Shown here piece after piece: positions 27,601 through 35,425 of a stretch of DNA of 43,921 bases. The notes beneath the pieces are model-generated. The model was not told the origin of the DNA and ran no database searches. It worked only from the letters and a program-made list of their open reading frames with translations. This stretch comes from an uncultured Phaeodactylibacter sp. (GTDB lineage Bacteria > Bacteroidota > Bacteroidia > Chitinophagales > Saprospiraceae): contig CAJXNH010000027.1 in NCBI GenBank assembly GCA_913057245.1, positions 1 through 43,921 of the forward strand, in the 5' to 3' direction. Position 1 is the first letter of the stretch; each line of letters starts with the position of its first letter. The translations under genes were made by a program, and so were the position numbers.

Positions 27601-27729
27601 GGGCGGGTCCACACTCGGGTACTCGCGCACGCCCAGGTAGGTCAGCCCGATAAGGCCAAAGAGCACGATGACAATAGACAAGACCGATGCCAGGACCGGC
27701 CGCTTGATGCTTAGAGATGACAGGCTCAT
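24643..27729 (-). CDS. RND-family efflux pump inner-membrane transporter (HAE1 type)
   Basis: 1028 residues, the standard length for AcrB/MexB-like proton-driven drug exporters. The N-terminal span SIKRPVLASVLSIVIVLFGLIGLTYLGVREYP, two large periplasmic loops, and membrane bundles with the proton-relay pair Asp400-Asp401 (GLVVDDAVVVLENI) are all visible. The second half repeats the layout (FIDPLIIMFTVPLALAGAVLSL; GIIMLIGLVAKNGILIVEFANQ). It lies 8 bp after the adaptor gene, so the two form one operon. No TolC-type outer membrane gene is adjacent, so the channel must be encoded elsewhere. Substrates cannot be deduced. Confidence 0.96.
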   Translation of the reverse strand: MSLSSLSIKRPVLASVLSIVIVLFGLIGLTYLGVREYPSVDPPIITVTTNYVGANADIIESQITEPVEEAVNGIAGIRSITSVSRDGRSTLTVEFDLEVDLETAANDVRDKVSQAVGDLPPDADPPVVSKADADSDPIIFLNIQSDQRSLLELTDIAENVFKERLQTINGVSEIRIWGQKKYAMRLWIEAERLAAYGLTPLDVQQALQRENIELPSGRVEGANTELTVRTQGRLTTPEEFNNLILKEANGRIVRFRDIGYAELGPENLRTVLKRDGVPMVGNAIVPQPGANNIEIADAFYERLEQIKKDLPADIQLGIGFDKTQFIRDSIDEVEQTIYVAFGLVVMIIFLFLRDWRTTIIPVIVIPIALIGAFFVMYAANFSINVLTLLGIVLAIGLVVDDAVVVLENIYTKIENGMTPLEAAMKGSEEIFFAVIATTVALVAVFMPVIFLQGLTGRLFREFGIVIAGAVVISSFVALTLTPMLSSSILKRRARQPWFYRVTEPFFVALTKGYRSTLNGFMQVRWLALVIMAISGWAIYSIGGGLPQELAPLEDRSRIRAFARAPEGSTFEYMDDFTNGLVETMVEAIPESEGVISVTSPGFGASTSVNSAFAFAVLKDPQKRERGQTEILNALRPEISELTGALTYLSEEQSIGNRRGGLPVQYVLQAPNFEKLKETLPRFVEKVKQDPTFSFVDVDLKFNKPELNIEINRQKARDLGVSVLDIAQTLQLGLSGQRFGYFIMNGKQYQVIGQIQREGRDEPIDVRSLYVRNDAGNMVQLDNLVTLEEQITPPTLFRFNRFASATVSAGLAGDNTLGNGIEAMNRIAAETLDDGFYTTLTGTSRDFAESSSSLVFAFALALVLIYLVLAAQFESFIDPLIIMFTVPLALAGAVLSLMLYEQTLNIFSQIGIIMLIGLVAKNGILIVEFANQRKEAGLSRLEAIKEAAEARFRPILMTSLSTILGVLPIALALGAGSESRVSMGIAVIGGLVFATVLTLYVIPAIYSYLSSKEAKRTKREEQLKALEEV

Positions 27730-27737
27730 AGGTGCGT

Positions 27738-28826
27738 TTAGTTTAGCTTGGAAATGCGGACTGGCGCGCCGGGCTGAATCTGGAGCAACCCTGTGGTAAT
27801 GATGGTATCACCAGCGTTCAGCCCCTCCAGGATTTGAATGTTTCGTTCCTGCCGGATGCCGGTGGTTACGACGACCGGCTGCGCCTTGCCATTCTCATAG
27901 CGGAATACCTTTTTGTCGTTGAGCTCCGGGACAATCGCCTGTGTGGGCACCAGGATAGTGCCGGCGTATTCTTCGAGTTCCACCTTCACATCCGCAAAAG
28001 CGCCCGGCAGGATACGCCCGCCCGGGTTGGGGGCTTGGGCTTTGAAGCGCAGGGTGCGGGTCTCCGGGTCAATATTTGGCTCTTTGGCGATAACGGTAGC
28101 CTGAAAGCTATCCGCTTTGCCATCGAGGCGGAAGTCCACCCGGCCGCCGGTTTCGATGGACCGGCTGTATTTCTCCGGCACATCAAACTCCAACTTTATG
28201 GGATTAATGCTTACCAGGCTGACAATAGGTGTGCCCGGCGAGAGATAGCTGCCTTCAGAAACCATCCGCAGGCCAAGGCGCCCTGCGAAAGGCGCACGGA
28301 CCACCCGTTTCCTCAGCTGCGCATCGACCAGGGCTATATCGGCCTCTGTTTTTTCGACTTCAGCAGCGGCCACTTCGTATTCCTGTAAGCTTACGCCTTC
28401 TTTGTTGTAGAGGGCTTTGAGGCGCTCGGCGATTTTCTCGTTCAGTTGCCGTTGGACGACGAGGCGTTTGCGCTCGGCCTGCAGCTCATCGTCATCTAAT
28501 TGCACCAGCACCTGCCCGGCTTTGGCATAGTCTCCTTCCCGAAAGTTGATACTGATGATTTTGCCAGCGACTTCTGAGGTGATGGCGACCTCTTCGTTGG
28601 GCACGGTAGAACCGTTAACGGAAATGGCGTCGCGCAGCGAGGTTGCCTGCGTGACCATCGCTTCAACCGGAGTCTGAGGAGGAGCTTCCGGCTGGTCTGA
28701 GGTTTCGGCAGCAGCAGCTTTTTGAGGTTGATCTCCGCCCAGGATATCGTCCTGGAAAAAGAAAAATAAGGCGGCTAACAGGGCGATGGCCAGCAGGGCC
28801 GCGATGCGGGTGGCTTTTCTTGACAT
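27738..28826 (-). CDS. RND efflux periplasmic adaptor (membrane fusion protein)
   Basis: 362 residues. One N-terminal membrane anchor (IAALLAIALLAALFFFF) is followed by an Ala/Pro-rich linker. Next are the split lipoyl/barrel-sandwich motifs (EVAGKIISINFREGDYAKAGQVLVQLDDDEL and VVRAPFAGRLGLRMVSEGSYLSPGTPIVSL) around a short alpha-hairpin, then the beta-barrel (KYSRSIETGGRVDF...FRAQAPNPGGRILPGAFADVKVEL-like) and a membrane-proximal domain ending LLQIQPGAPVRISKLN. It bridges the transporter and an outer membrane channel. First gene of the two-gene operon. Confidence 0.95.
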   Translation of the reverse strand: MSRKATRIAALLAIALLAALFFFFQDDILGGDQPQKAAAAETSDQPEAPPQTPVEAMVTQATSLRDAISVNGSTVPNEEVAITSEVAGKIISINFREGDYAKAGQVLVQLDDDELQAERKRLVVQRQLNEKIAERLKALYNKEGVSLQEYEVAAAEVEKTEADIALVDAQLRKRVVRAPFAGRLGLRMVSEGSYLSPGTPIVSLVSINPIKLEFDVPEKYSRSIETGGRVDFRLDGKADSFQATVIAKEPNIDPETRTLRFKAQAPNPGGRILPGAFADVKVELEEYAGTILVPTQAIVPELNDKKVFRYENGKAQPVVVTTGIRQERNIQILEGLNAGDTIITTGLLQIQPGAPVRISKLN

Positions 28827-28927
28827 AGCAACAGGGCATTCTTAGGGTTGTGCCTTTTCAGCACAATGTGTTAAGTTGTTTTAGGTTAACCCATTCCCCG
28901 TAGTATTAGTTGTGGAGGTGCGGGAGA

Positions 28928-29473
28928 TTACGCAGGTTGTATGTAAGCAGGCGGCACCTGTTCCGTAAGCCACACCCCATTTTCTGAACAAAAAAACGAA
29001 TACCCTTCTGCAAACATACGGGGCGAATCGACCTTCAGTAGCGCTAATTTGCCATGCCGGACGCCCACTTTTGAGGCGGTCTCTATATCTGGTGACAAAT
29101 GCACATGATGCCGCTGTTGCTTTAGCAGCCCTTTTTCATAGATGCTGCTAAGGAAACGGGTGGCGGTCCCGTGAAAAAGCACTGCGGGCGGTTCCTGAGG
29201 AGCATACTCCAGCTGCACGGCAATGGAATGTCCCTGATTGGCTCGTATGCGTGTTCCATCCGGGGAAAAGGCAAAACGCTGTTTATCATTTTGAGTAACT
29301 ACAGCTTCCAGCGTCATCCGGTCGAGCGGTTGCCCGTTTTTACGAAAGGCGTCGAGCAGAGCGTCCACCTCACACCAGCCCTGAGGGTCCAGCTCAAGGT
29401 GGTAAAGCTCCGGTTTGTGGCGCAGGAGCAGGCTTAGTTTTTTGCTGATTTGTTTATGGTCCTGAGGTGTCAT
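28928..29473 (-). CDS. kptA: RNA 2'-phosphotransferase, Tpt1/KptA family
   Basis: 181 residues. In fungi Tpt1 removes the 2'-phosphate left by tRNA splicing, using NAD+. Bacterial homologues have the activity in vitro, but their natural substrate is unclear because most bacteria have no such splicing. The family layout is complete: KKLSLLLRHKPELYHLELDPQGWCEVDALL at the N-terminus, then VLFHGTATRFLSSIYEKGLLKQQRHHVHLSPD (NAD-binding half) and LLKVDSPRMFAEGYSFFCSENGVWLTEQVPPAYI at the end. Flanked by the RND operon and moaE on the opposite strand; no RNA-ligase gene is nearby. Confidence 0.93.
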   Translation of the reverse strand: MTPQDHKQISKKLSLLLRHKPELYHLELDPQGWCEVDALLDAFRKNGQPLDRMTLEAVVTQNDKQRFAFSPDGTRIRANQGHSIAVQLEYAPQEPPAVLFHGTATRFLSSIYEKGLLKQQRHHVHLSPDIETASKVGVRHGKLALLKVDSPRMFAEGYSFFCSENGVWLTEQVPPAYIQPA

Positions 29474-29578
29474 GATTCGGTTTCCTGATTTTTTACAAAG
29501 GTTAACTTTTGGTTGGTGAGGTTGAAGGCGGTGAGTGTATGTGTATATCGCTTATGGCAAATTGGGGCATTATTTTCT

Positions 29579-29586
29579 TACTTTTG
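29579..29586 (+). promoter_or_regulatory. Candidate -7 box upstream of moaE
   Basis: TACTTTTG fits TAnnTTTG and lies 57 bp before the moaE start. No clear -33 TTTG was found at the expected distance. Confidence 0.4.
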
Positions 29587-29643
29587 GAAAGGAACCGCCC
29601 ACGAGGGTGAAATCGTTCCCCAAAAGATTAGAAAAGCAGTTTT

Positions 29644-30060
29644 ATGACTGATATACAATTGCTACACACGCCACTTCAGCCGCAGCAGTGCATTGATTTT
29701 GTAGGTAGCCACAGCGCCGGCGCTATTGATATATTTATTGGTACGGTGCGCGATAACACACAGGGCAAGCGCGTGCTCCGCCTCGATTTTGAGGCTTATG
29801 AGCCTATGGCCATTAAGGAAATGCAGAAAATTGCCGATCAGGCCAAAGCGCGGTGGCCGGTGGAGAAAATCGCCTTTCACCACCGGGTGGGCACATTGGA
29901 GCTGGGCGAGATTGCCGTGATCATTGCTGTTTCCACCCCTCACCGCAAAGCCTCCTTCGAAGCCTGCGAATTCGCCATTGATACCCTAAAGCAAACGGTG
30001 CCCATCTGGAAGAAGGAAATCTTTGAAGATGGGGAAGTGTGGGTGGCAGCGCATCCGTAG
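29644..30060 (+). CDS. moaE: Molybdopterin synthase catalytic subunit
   Basis: 138 residues. With MoaD-thiocarboxylate it converts precursor Z (cPMP) into molybdopterin. Key motifs are GAIDIFIGTVRDNTQGKRVLRLDFEAYEPMA, KIAFHHRVGTLELGEIAVIIAVSTPHRKASFEACEFAIDTLKQTVPIWKKE and the tail GEVWVAAHP. The lysines in LKQTVPIWKKE are the known active-site positions. moaD and other Moco genes are not in the window, so the gene is separated from its partners. Confidence 0.95.
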   Translation: MTDIQLLHTPLQPQQCIDFVGSHSAGAIDIFIGTVRDNTQGKRVLRLDFEAYEPMAIKEMQKIADQAKARWPVEKIAFHHRVGTLELGEIAVIIAVSTPHRKASFEACEFAIDTLKQTVPIWKKEIFEDGEVWVAAHP

Positions 30061-30508
30061 CGGGGTATTCCGGGGTGTGGCAAGGGGATAGGTATTATGG
30101 TGTTGTGGTACGTGGGCTGGCACTTGAACCTTAACCTTGAATTGGTGAATTGGTATTGTGGTGTTCCGGCGGAGTTGCAGGTGGATAGGTGGTTTGGTAT
30201 TGTGGTTTTTTGGTGTTGTGTTGGCTACGGCGGGCAGGGGGTGTTGTGGTGTTATGGTTTGCCTAGCGTCGGCGGGCGGAGGTTGTTCTCACCGGGTGCA
30301 CTTGGCTTTGGGTTGGGCGCTGCTTCACCCGGTGTGCTGAGGGTGGAGGGTATTGCCCTGCTTACACTTGGTGCTTTGGTGTTGTGGTGTTGTCTTGGCT
30401 ATGGCGGGGGATTTGGTGATGTGGTATTGTGGTTTTTTCCCGCCTTCGCCTATGGCTATGGCGGGCGGTGGGTATTGTGGTTTGTCCCTGACCCGTCTAC
30501 CCGTTATT
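30061..30508. repeat. G/T-skewed degenerate repeat tract
   Basis: 448 bp with strong G+T bias on the plus strand and two interleaved degenerate motifs. The first is tggtattgtggt, near 30151, 30195, 30422 and (as gggtattgtggt) 30469, with g-t-g-t-t-g-t-g-g variants elsewhere. The second is ggctatggcggg, near 30222 (with c for t), 30401 and 30453. Open frames here (30097-30624 and 30158-30340) translate to low-complexity Trp/Gly/Val text and are not believable genes. A further copy-like stretch, tatggtattatggta, lies at 32502-32516. Confidence 0.6.
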
Positions 30509-32440
30509 TTACCTTACAATTTCAAATTCTGTACGCCGGTTCAGGGCGCGGTCTTCGGGCGTCTCGTTGGTGGCAATGGGTCGGCTTTCCCCATAGCCTT
30601 TGTAGCCCAGGCGGATGGGGTTGATGCCGTGGGAAGCCAGATAGTCGCGTACAGCTTTGGCCCGGGCTTCGGACAAGGCGAGGTTGTCTGCTTCCTCCCC
30701 CACGTTATCGGTATGGCCATTGATAATAATGCCCCGTTCCGGGTTGTCCTCCAGAAAAGACTTGAGCTGGTTGAGTTCGGGGATGGACTCCTGCTTAAGC
30801 TCTGCGGAGCCGGAAGCAAAGAATACATTGCGCAGTACCACAGGCGCGCTGGGTTTTTCCACTGAGATATCCGTTTCCGGCACCGGGCGCAGTTCGATAA
30901 TGAGTTGGTAAGGCTCCGTCAGGTCGGTCAGCTCGCTAAGGGCGAAGTTTTCAGAATGGAAGAGGTAGCCTTCCTTGCGCACATTGAGGGCATAATCCTG
31001 CCCCATGGGCAAGACCACGAGGAACTGCCCGCGCTCGTCGGTTAGCCCCTGTTGGTGTGTTTTTTGAGTATTGAGGCGGACAAATTCCAGTTTTGCCCGG
31101 AGTGGGCGCTTAGTCGCCGCGTCCCGCACGGTAGCTTCCACATAAGTGGCAGGCTGGGGGCGGGCATCCGGATAAAGGTCGAAGGTGTAGAGGTCGGCAT
31201 TCCCCATTTCCTGGGTGCGGGCTGTGGGGCCGAGCTGGTCCGTATCGAAGTAGGCGGTTTTGCCATCGAGGCTTACAATCAGCGCCCCTTCGTTATTAGC
31301 GGTGTTGATGGGATAGCCCAGGTTGTAGGGGCGGCCCCAGGAGCCATCGGGTTTGAGGCGGGCGAGGAAAAGGTCGTACTGCCCCATGCCCGGGTGACCT
31401 TTAGACATAAAGTATAGGGTTTGCCCATCGGGGTGGAAGAAGGGCGCCTGTTCGTTGAGGGGCGTGTTGATCATATCGCCCAGGTTTTGCGGGTTGCGCC
31501 AGGAGCCATCGGGATCGCGGCGGGTGGCCCACAGATCGAGCCGCCCAAAGCCTCCTTCCCGGTCACTCACAAACAGCAGCAGGTTGCCATCGGCAGAAAG
31601 TGCGGGCTGAGATTCGAACCCTCCGGTATTGACAGGAGCGGGCAGGCGTTCGGGGTCCTGCCAGGTGCCGTTCTCCTGACGGGCATAGTAGAGGTCAAAA
31701 TTGCCACTGCGGTCGTTGCGGGCAAAAGCCATAGCGCGCCCATCAGCTGAGAGGCTGGGGCTGCTGTCGTTGAAAGGCGTATTGAGGGCTTCGAGGGGCT
31801 GGCCTGGGGCCCAGGTGGAGTCCTGCCGCTGACTGATGAAAATGTCTTCGTTGCGGGGTGTGGTGCGGGTGGTGTACACCAGGAATTCGCCATTGGCATT
31901 CATAGAAGGCAGGTACTCGGGCCGGTCGGTATTGATGGTCGCGGGCATGGGTTTTGGGGCGAAGGGTACAGGGTTTTGAATCGCTTCGGCGGCGAACTCC
32001 GCGCTTCGGAGCAACTGCCGGGCTTCGGTCATGCGCTTTTGGGGTATCTTGCCGGTAGCGAAGTAGGCTTTCAGATGGACCTGGGCTTCTGCATATTTTT
32101 GTTGTTCAAATTCGGCTTGCGCCAACAGGTAGTAGGCCAGAGGCGCATAGGTGCTGTCGAGCTGCAGGGCTGTTTCAAAGCCCGATTCTGCTTCCGCGAA
32201 AGCGCGCTGCCTAAGGTGGAGGTCGGCCTGCATGAGATGGCCATCGATAAAAGTAGGCTCCTTTTGCAAAAGCTTGTCAAGCACCTCGATTGCAGCGGTA
32301 TTTTGACCGGCATTGATGTGGCTTTGGGCGGCTTCGTACTGTTTTTCCGCTTTTTTATTCAGGTCCTTTACGGTCAGGTAGTCTTGCCCGCAGAGGGAGA
32401 AAGTCAACAGTAGCGGCAAGGCAGCGACAAGTAGGCGCAT
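30509..32440 (-). CDS. OmpA-family protein with TPR, beta-propeller and carboxypeptidase-regulatory domains (PorE-like)
   Basis: 643 residues, exported (signal MRLLVAALPLLLTFSLC). Domains in order: TPR-type helices (about 25-140: AAIEVLDKLLQKEPTFIDGHLMQADLHL), a PD40/WD40-like propeller (about 170-410; NGEFLVYTTRTTPRNEDIFIS, DGRAMAFARNDRSGNFDLYYA, DGNLLLFVSDREGGFGRLDLWAT), a carboxypeptidase-regulatory beta fold (about 425-515) and a C-terminal OmpA peptidoglycan-binding domain (NVFFASGSAELK...NGHTDNVGEEADNLALSEARAKAVRDYL). This order matches PorE of the type IX secretion system, which anchors the machine to peptidoglycan. Paralogues of the same architecture exist, so the exact role is inferred. 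Confidence 0.88.
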   Translation of the reverse strand: MRLLVAALPLLLTFSLCGQDYLTVKDLNKKAEKQYEAAQSHINAGQNTAAIEVLDKLLQKEPTFIDGHLMQADLHLRQRAFAEAESGFETALQLDSTYAPLAYYLLAQAEFEQQKYAEAQVHLKAYFATGKIPQKRMTEARQLLRSAEFAAEAIQNPVPFAPKPMPATINTDRPEYLPSMNANGEFLVYTTRTTPRNEDIFISQRQDSTWAPGQPLEALNTPFNDSSPSLSADGRAMAFARNDRSGNFDLYYARQENGTWQDPERLPAPVNTGGFESQPALSADGNLLLFVSDREGGFGRLDLWATRRDPDGSWRNPQNLGDMINTPLNEQAPFFHPDGQTLYFMSKGHPGMGQYDLFLARLKPDGSWGRPYNLGYPINTANNEGALIVSLDGKTAYFDTDQLGPTARTQEMGNADLYTFDLYPDARPQPATYVEATVRDAATKRPLRAKLEFVRLNTQKTHQQGLTDERGQFLVVLPMGQDYALNVRKEGYLFHSENFALSELTDLTEPYQLIIELRPVPETDISVEKPSAPVVLRNVFFASGSAELKQESIPELNQLKSFLEDNPERGIIINGHTDNVGEEADNLALSEARAKAVRDYLASHGINPIRLGYKGYGESRPIATNETPEDRALNRRTEFEIVR

Positions 32441-32507
32441 AGAAATATAGTTTTTGCTCTACTTACTAACGTTTTAAAGGGAGATGTGGTGCGGTGGCCC
32501 TATGGTA

Positions 32508-33404
32508 TTATGGTAACAGCCCGGCTTTTTCAATTACCCGGTGCAGCTCCTGGTACGTTTGGTCTGTCAGCGGTACAAGCGGGATACGGGTCTCCTTGCT
32601 GCAAATGCCGATCATTTCCAATGCCCCTTTGATGCCAGAAGGGTTGCCATCCACATAGAGATAAGGATGGATGTCATGCAGGAGGTCGTTCCACTTCCGG
32701 GCGACTTGCAGTTCACCTGCTCTCGCGTGACGCACCATGCTGGAAAATGGCTGGGGAAAAGCATTGGCAATTACTGAAATCACCCCGGTCGCCCCGCAGG
32801 CGATCATGGGCAGGGTCAGGGGGTCTTCACCCGACCACACCTGGAAGTGCGCTGGTTTATCCTTGAGAATGGAAATGGCTTGCGCCAAATCGCCGGAAGC
32901 CTCCTTCACTGCCAGAAAACGGTCGCTGCTGTGGGCAAGGCGGAGGGTCGTCTCCGCCTCAATATTGGAGCAAGTCCGCCCCGGTACATTATAAATGATA
33001 ACCGGCACCGGTGAAGCCTCCGCCACAGCCATATAGTGCTGATAGATACCCTCCTGAGAAGGCTTGCTGTAGGCCGGGCTGCTCGACATGATCGCAGCGA
33101 TGCCTTCAAAGTCGTACACCTTAAGGGCGTTGACCAGTTTTTCGGTGTAATTGCTACCAAAGAGGCCCGCGACTACGGGCACACGGCCCTTGACTTCGCG
33201 GACGGTAAAGGACAGGACCTCCCGGCATTCTTCCGGGCTTTGCGTGATGGCCTCTCCGGTCGTACCAAGGGAGACGATGAAGTCGACGCCCCCCTGAATG
33301 GTATGCTCAATCAGGCGGGACAAGGCGGAAAAATCAATAGCTTTATTGCGAAAAGGCGTAACAAGGGCAACGCCCGTGCCACTAAGTTGCAGTTGCTGCT
33401 TCAT
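32508..33404 (-). CDS. dapA: 4-hydroxy-tetrahydrodipicolinate synthase
   Basis: 298 residues. It condenses pyruvate with aspartate semialdehyde, the first step of the diaminopimelate/lysine pathway. Active-site residues are present: Thr pair in SLGTTGEA (about 45-52), Tyr138 in VIIYNVPGRT and Schiff-base Lys167 in FLAVKEASGD. The GDGR-type substrate loop reads YVDGNPSGIKGAL. The start codon lies inside the 3' end of the upstream gene (23-bp overlap), so translation is probably coupled. Confidence 0.96.
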   Translation of the reverse strand: MKQQLQLSGTGVALVTPFRNKAIDFSALSRLIEHTIQGGVDFIVSLGTTGEAITQSPEECREVLSFTVREVKGRVPVVAGLFGSNYTEKLVNALKVYDFEGIAAIMSSSPAYSKPSQEGIYQHYMAVAEASPVPVIIYNVPGRTCSNIEAETTLRLAHSSDRFLAVKEASGDLAQAISILKDKPAHFQVWSGEDPLTLPMIACGATGVISVIANAFPQPFSSMVRHARAGELQVARKWNDLLHDIHPYLYVDGNPSGIKGALEMIGICSKETRIPLVPLTDQTYQELHRVIEKAGLLP

Positions 33405-33942
33405 AGGGCGTATTGGTTTTGCCGAGCAGGTTTTCCATTTGAGTGATGAATCCAGGCAGTCCGGCTTTTTCCGGCACCTCGATCATAAGGTCGTAAGCAT
33501 AAGTATGCTCTGTGGAAGGGCCGACCCGCAGCTTGGCTTTAGAGAGCGCGGCAATATACTCGCTCCAAAGGGTGCTCTGCAGCCCGAGGAAGAAAAGCAG
33601 GTCGAAGGATTGGCCCATAAATTCCCGGACTTCCTCACTTTTGGGGCAGTAGCGCCAGTCCTGGTCTTTGGGTGAGAAAGTGCGGAACGGGAATTCCTCT
33701 CCTTCCTGCTGCTGACTAAGGTAACCCAGCAAGCGCACCTGTTTGCCCTTTTTCCGGAGCTCGTCGGCGTATTTCAGAATGCGCTTACGGTGGTCAGGCT
33801 CATTGGCATCAAACAGGATACCAATGGATTTCGCTCCTTTCCAGGTTACGGCACTGCGGTCTTTGGAAGGTTTGCGGTTATTCAGTTCATTATGTAAAGC
33901 CTTGAAGTGGAACTTCAGGCGCAGGTTTTTCAGCATACCCAT
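33382..33942 (-). CDS. DUF6913-like protein of unknown function
   Basis: 186 residues, soluble and basic at the N-terminus (MLKNLRLKFHFKALHNELNNRK). It has an alpha/beta core (KSIGILFDANEPDHRKRILKYADELRKKGKQVRLLGYL...FDLLFFLGLQSTLWSEYIAALSKAKLRVGPSTEHTYAYDLMIEV). This looks like the DUF6913 family found beside dapA in many Bacteroidota; the family name is from memory of its appearance, and no function is known. It overlaps dapA by 23 bp and follows accA by 33 bp, so it may be co-transcribed with both. Confidence 0.75.
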   Translation of the reverse strand: MGMLKNLRLKFHFKALHNELNNRKPSKDRSAVTWKGAKSIGILFDANEPDHRKRILKYADELRKKGKQVRLLGYLSQQQEGEEFPFRTFSPKDQDWRYCPKSEEVREFMGQSFDLLFFLGLQSTLWSEYIAALSKAKLRVGPSTEHTYAYDLMIEVPEKAGLPGFITQMENLLGKTNTPYEAATAT

Positions 33943-33975
33943 AGTGGTTTATTTGTGGTGGGTAGTCGTTGGCTG

Positions 33976-34947
33976 CTATTTGGCATCTTCGGTTGCCACT
34001 CGTTCATAAACACCAATCTTGCTATACTTGTTGATGCGGGCGTCGATCCGGTCTTCCGGTGTCATGTCCTGCACCTCCGCAATCGCTTTTTTGATTTGGC
34101 GCTTGAGGAGTTTAGCCATTTCTTCGGGAGCAGAGTGTGCGCCACCGAGCGGCTCCTTGATGATGCCATCGATGATCCCGAATTCGTGCATGTGGTCGGC
34201 GGTAAGCTTTAGTGCTTCCGCAGCCTGTTCCTTATAGTCCCAGCTGCGCCACAGGATAGAAGAGCAGGACTCCGGGGAAATCACGGAGTACCAGGTATTC
34301 TCAAGCATATAGACCCGATCGCCCAGCCCTATGCCGATAGCGCCGCCCGAGGCTCCTTCGCCTATGACCGCGCAAACCACGGGTACTTTCAGCTGTGCCA
34401 TTTCAAAGAGGTTGCGGGCTATGGCTTCCGCCTGTCCACGCTCTTCTGCTTCCAGTCCAGGGAAGGCCCCCGGGGTATCAATCAGGCAAACCACGGGGTA
34501 ACCAAAGCGTTCGGCCAGTTTCATGAGGCGCAGGGCCTTGCGGTAGCCCTCCGGGTTAGCCATGCCGAAGTTGCGGTACTGCCGCATTTTGGTATTCACC
34601 CCCTTTTGATGCCCGAGGATAACCACCGTTTGCCCGTCGAGCGAGCCCAGCCCGCCCACGATGGCCTTATCATCGGCGTAATAGCGGTCGCCGTGGAGCT
34701 CGACAAACTTGCGGCACATCTGCTCAATGTAATATAAGGTATAAGGCCGCTCCGGGTGGCGGGAGAGTTGTACCTTCTGCCAGCCAGTGAGATTGCTGTA
34801 GATTTCCTTGCGTTTATTTTTGATCTTGTTTTCCAGCTCACGCGTCATTTCGGAAACATCGACATCGCCTTCTTTTCCGACCTGCTTGATTTTTTCAAGC
34901 TGTTCGTAGAGGCTTTCTAAGGGCTTTTCAAATTCGAGGAAAACCAT
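33976..34947 (-). CDS. accA: Acetyl-CoA carboxylase carboxyltransferase subunit alpha
   Basis: 323 residues. With AccD it transfers CO2 from biotin to acetyl-CoA to make malonyl-CoA, the first step of fatty acid synthesis. The N-terminal helix [22 protein letters not shown] and the crotonase-type core with [59 protein letters not shown] and [22 protein letters not shown] are all family-typical. It is the first gene of a minus-strand group with the DUF6913-like gene and dapA. Confidence 0.97.
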   Translation of the reverse strand: MVFLEFEKPLESLYEQLEKIKQVGKEGDVDVSEMTRELENKIKNKRKEIYSNLTGWQKVQLSRHPERPYTLYYIEQMCRKFVELHGDRYYADDKAIVGGLGSLDGQTVVILGHQKGVNTKMRQYRNFGMANPEGYRKALRLMKLAERFGYPVVCLIDTPGAFPGLEAEERGQAEAIARNLFEMAQLKVPVVCAVIGEGASGGAIGIGLGDRVYMLENTWYSVISPESCSSILWRSWDYKEQAAEALKLTADHMHEFGIIDGIIKEPLGGAHSAPEEMAKLLKRQIKKAIAEVQDMTPEDRIDARINKYSKIGVYERVATEDAK

Positions 34948-35072
34948 AGTCCTAGTTTTTGTTAGAGTGGGGTACGAGTTGTGCTTTCCGTAAGGCTATG
35001 CGTGTACCTGTAAGTCACTCCTTTGGCGTATTGATCAACTAAAGTGGTATTCGTCTGGGGTTTAGAGAACCA

Positions 35073-35080
35073 CAAAAGTA
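35073..35080 (-). promoter_or_regulatory. Candidate -7 box for accA
   Basis: TACTTTTG on the minus strand fits TAnnTTTG and lies 125 bp before the accA start. No convincing -33 box is seen. Confidence 0.4.
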
Positions 35081-35139
35081 GCAATAAGGGTAGAGAGTCG
35101 GAGGGTGAAATATTTTTTTTCACTTTTTTTTAGCAAAAG

Positions 35140-35171
35140 GTTGCATCGAATTAAAAACGCGTTTATATTTG
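35140..35171 (+). promoter_or_regulatory. Promoter of tRNA-Asp
   Basis: GTTG at 35140-35143 and TATATTTG at 35164-35171 are 20 bp apart, matching the Bacteroidota -33/-7 pattern (TTTG, TAnnTTTG). Transcription should start near 35178 and reach the tRNA after a 70-nt leader, which contains the hairpin at 35216-35229. Confidence 0.7.
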
Positions 35172-35215
35172 CACTCGCAATAACGCAATAGCGGCGTTGG
35201 TTAGTAGAAAGCAAG

Positions 35216-35229
35216 AGCCGAAAGCGGCT
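35216..35229 (+). other. Small hairpin in the tRNA leader
   Basis: agccg aaag cggct forms a 5-bp stem with a 4-nt loop, followed by ttt. It may be a processing signal for the tRNA precursor. Confidence 0.4.
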
Positions 35230-35246
35230 TTTAACTAAGAAATAAA

Positions 35247-35320
35247 GGTCCGGTAGTTCAGTTGGTTAGAATACATGCCTGTCACGCATGGGGTCGCGGG
35301 TTCGAGTCCCGTCCGGACCG
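35247..35320 (+). tRNA. tRNA-Asp (anticodon GTC)
   Basis: A full cloverleaf can be drawn: acceptor stem ggtccgg with ccggacc (35313-35319), discriminator G at 35320, anticodon stem catgc/gcatg with loop ctgtcac, and T arm gcggg ttcgagt cccgt. Anticodon GTC is at 35281-35283. CCA is not encoded. tRNA 3' ends are common integration sites, and the DNA directly downstream is unusual here. Confidence 0.97.
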
Positions 35321-35425
35321 CTGAGTATGCCGTAAACAAAGGGTTTCAGCCTGTCTGCGTAAACATTGCGTAAACAATTAGCAGATAAAGCGATTTTCAC
35401 GCCCTTAGTTTACGGCATTTTTTTT
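35321..35425. repeat. Inverted repeat with two 11-bp iterons behind tRNA-Asp
   Basis: Arms at 35327-35344 and 35401-35418 are complementary over 18 nt, with one A-A mismatch and one G-T pair, and are followed by a run of eight T (35418-35425). Inside the loop, tgcgtaaacat and tgcgtaaacaa stand in tandem (35356-35366, 35367-35377), a spacing of one DNA turn. The left arm also contains cgtaaac and the right arm its complement, giving four copies in all. It could be a long-loop terminator of the tRNA, or arm-type sites of a tyrosine recombinase marking an attachment site. Confidence 0.6.

Noticed and set aside
30097..30624. 175-codon frame in the G/T-skewed tract
   Set aside because: Low-complexity Trp/Gly/Val text that runs into the antisense of the PorE-like gene.
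35247..35320. Duplicated tRNA-Asp 3' end (attR) at the right side of the island
   Set aside because: No copy of the T-arm/acceptor sequence was found between 41589 and 43921.
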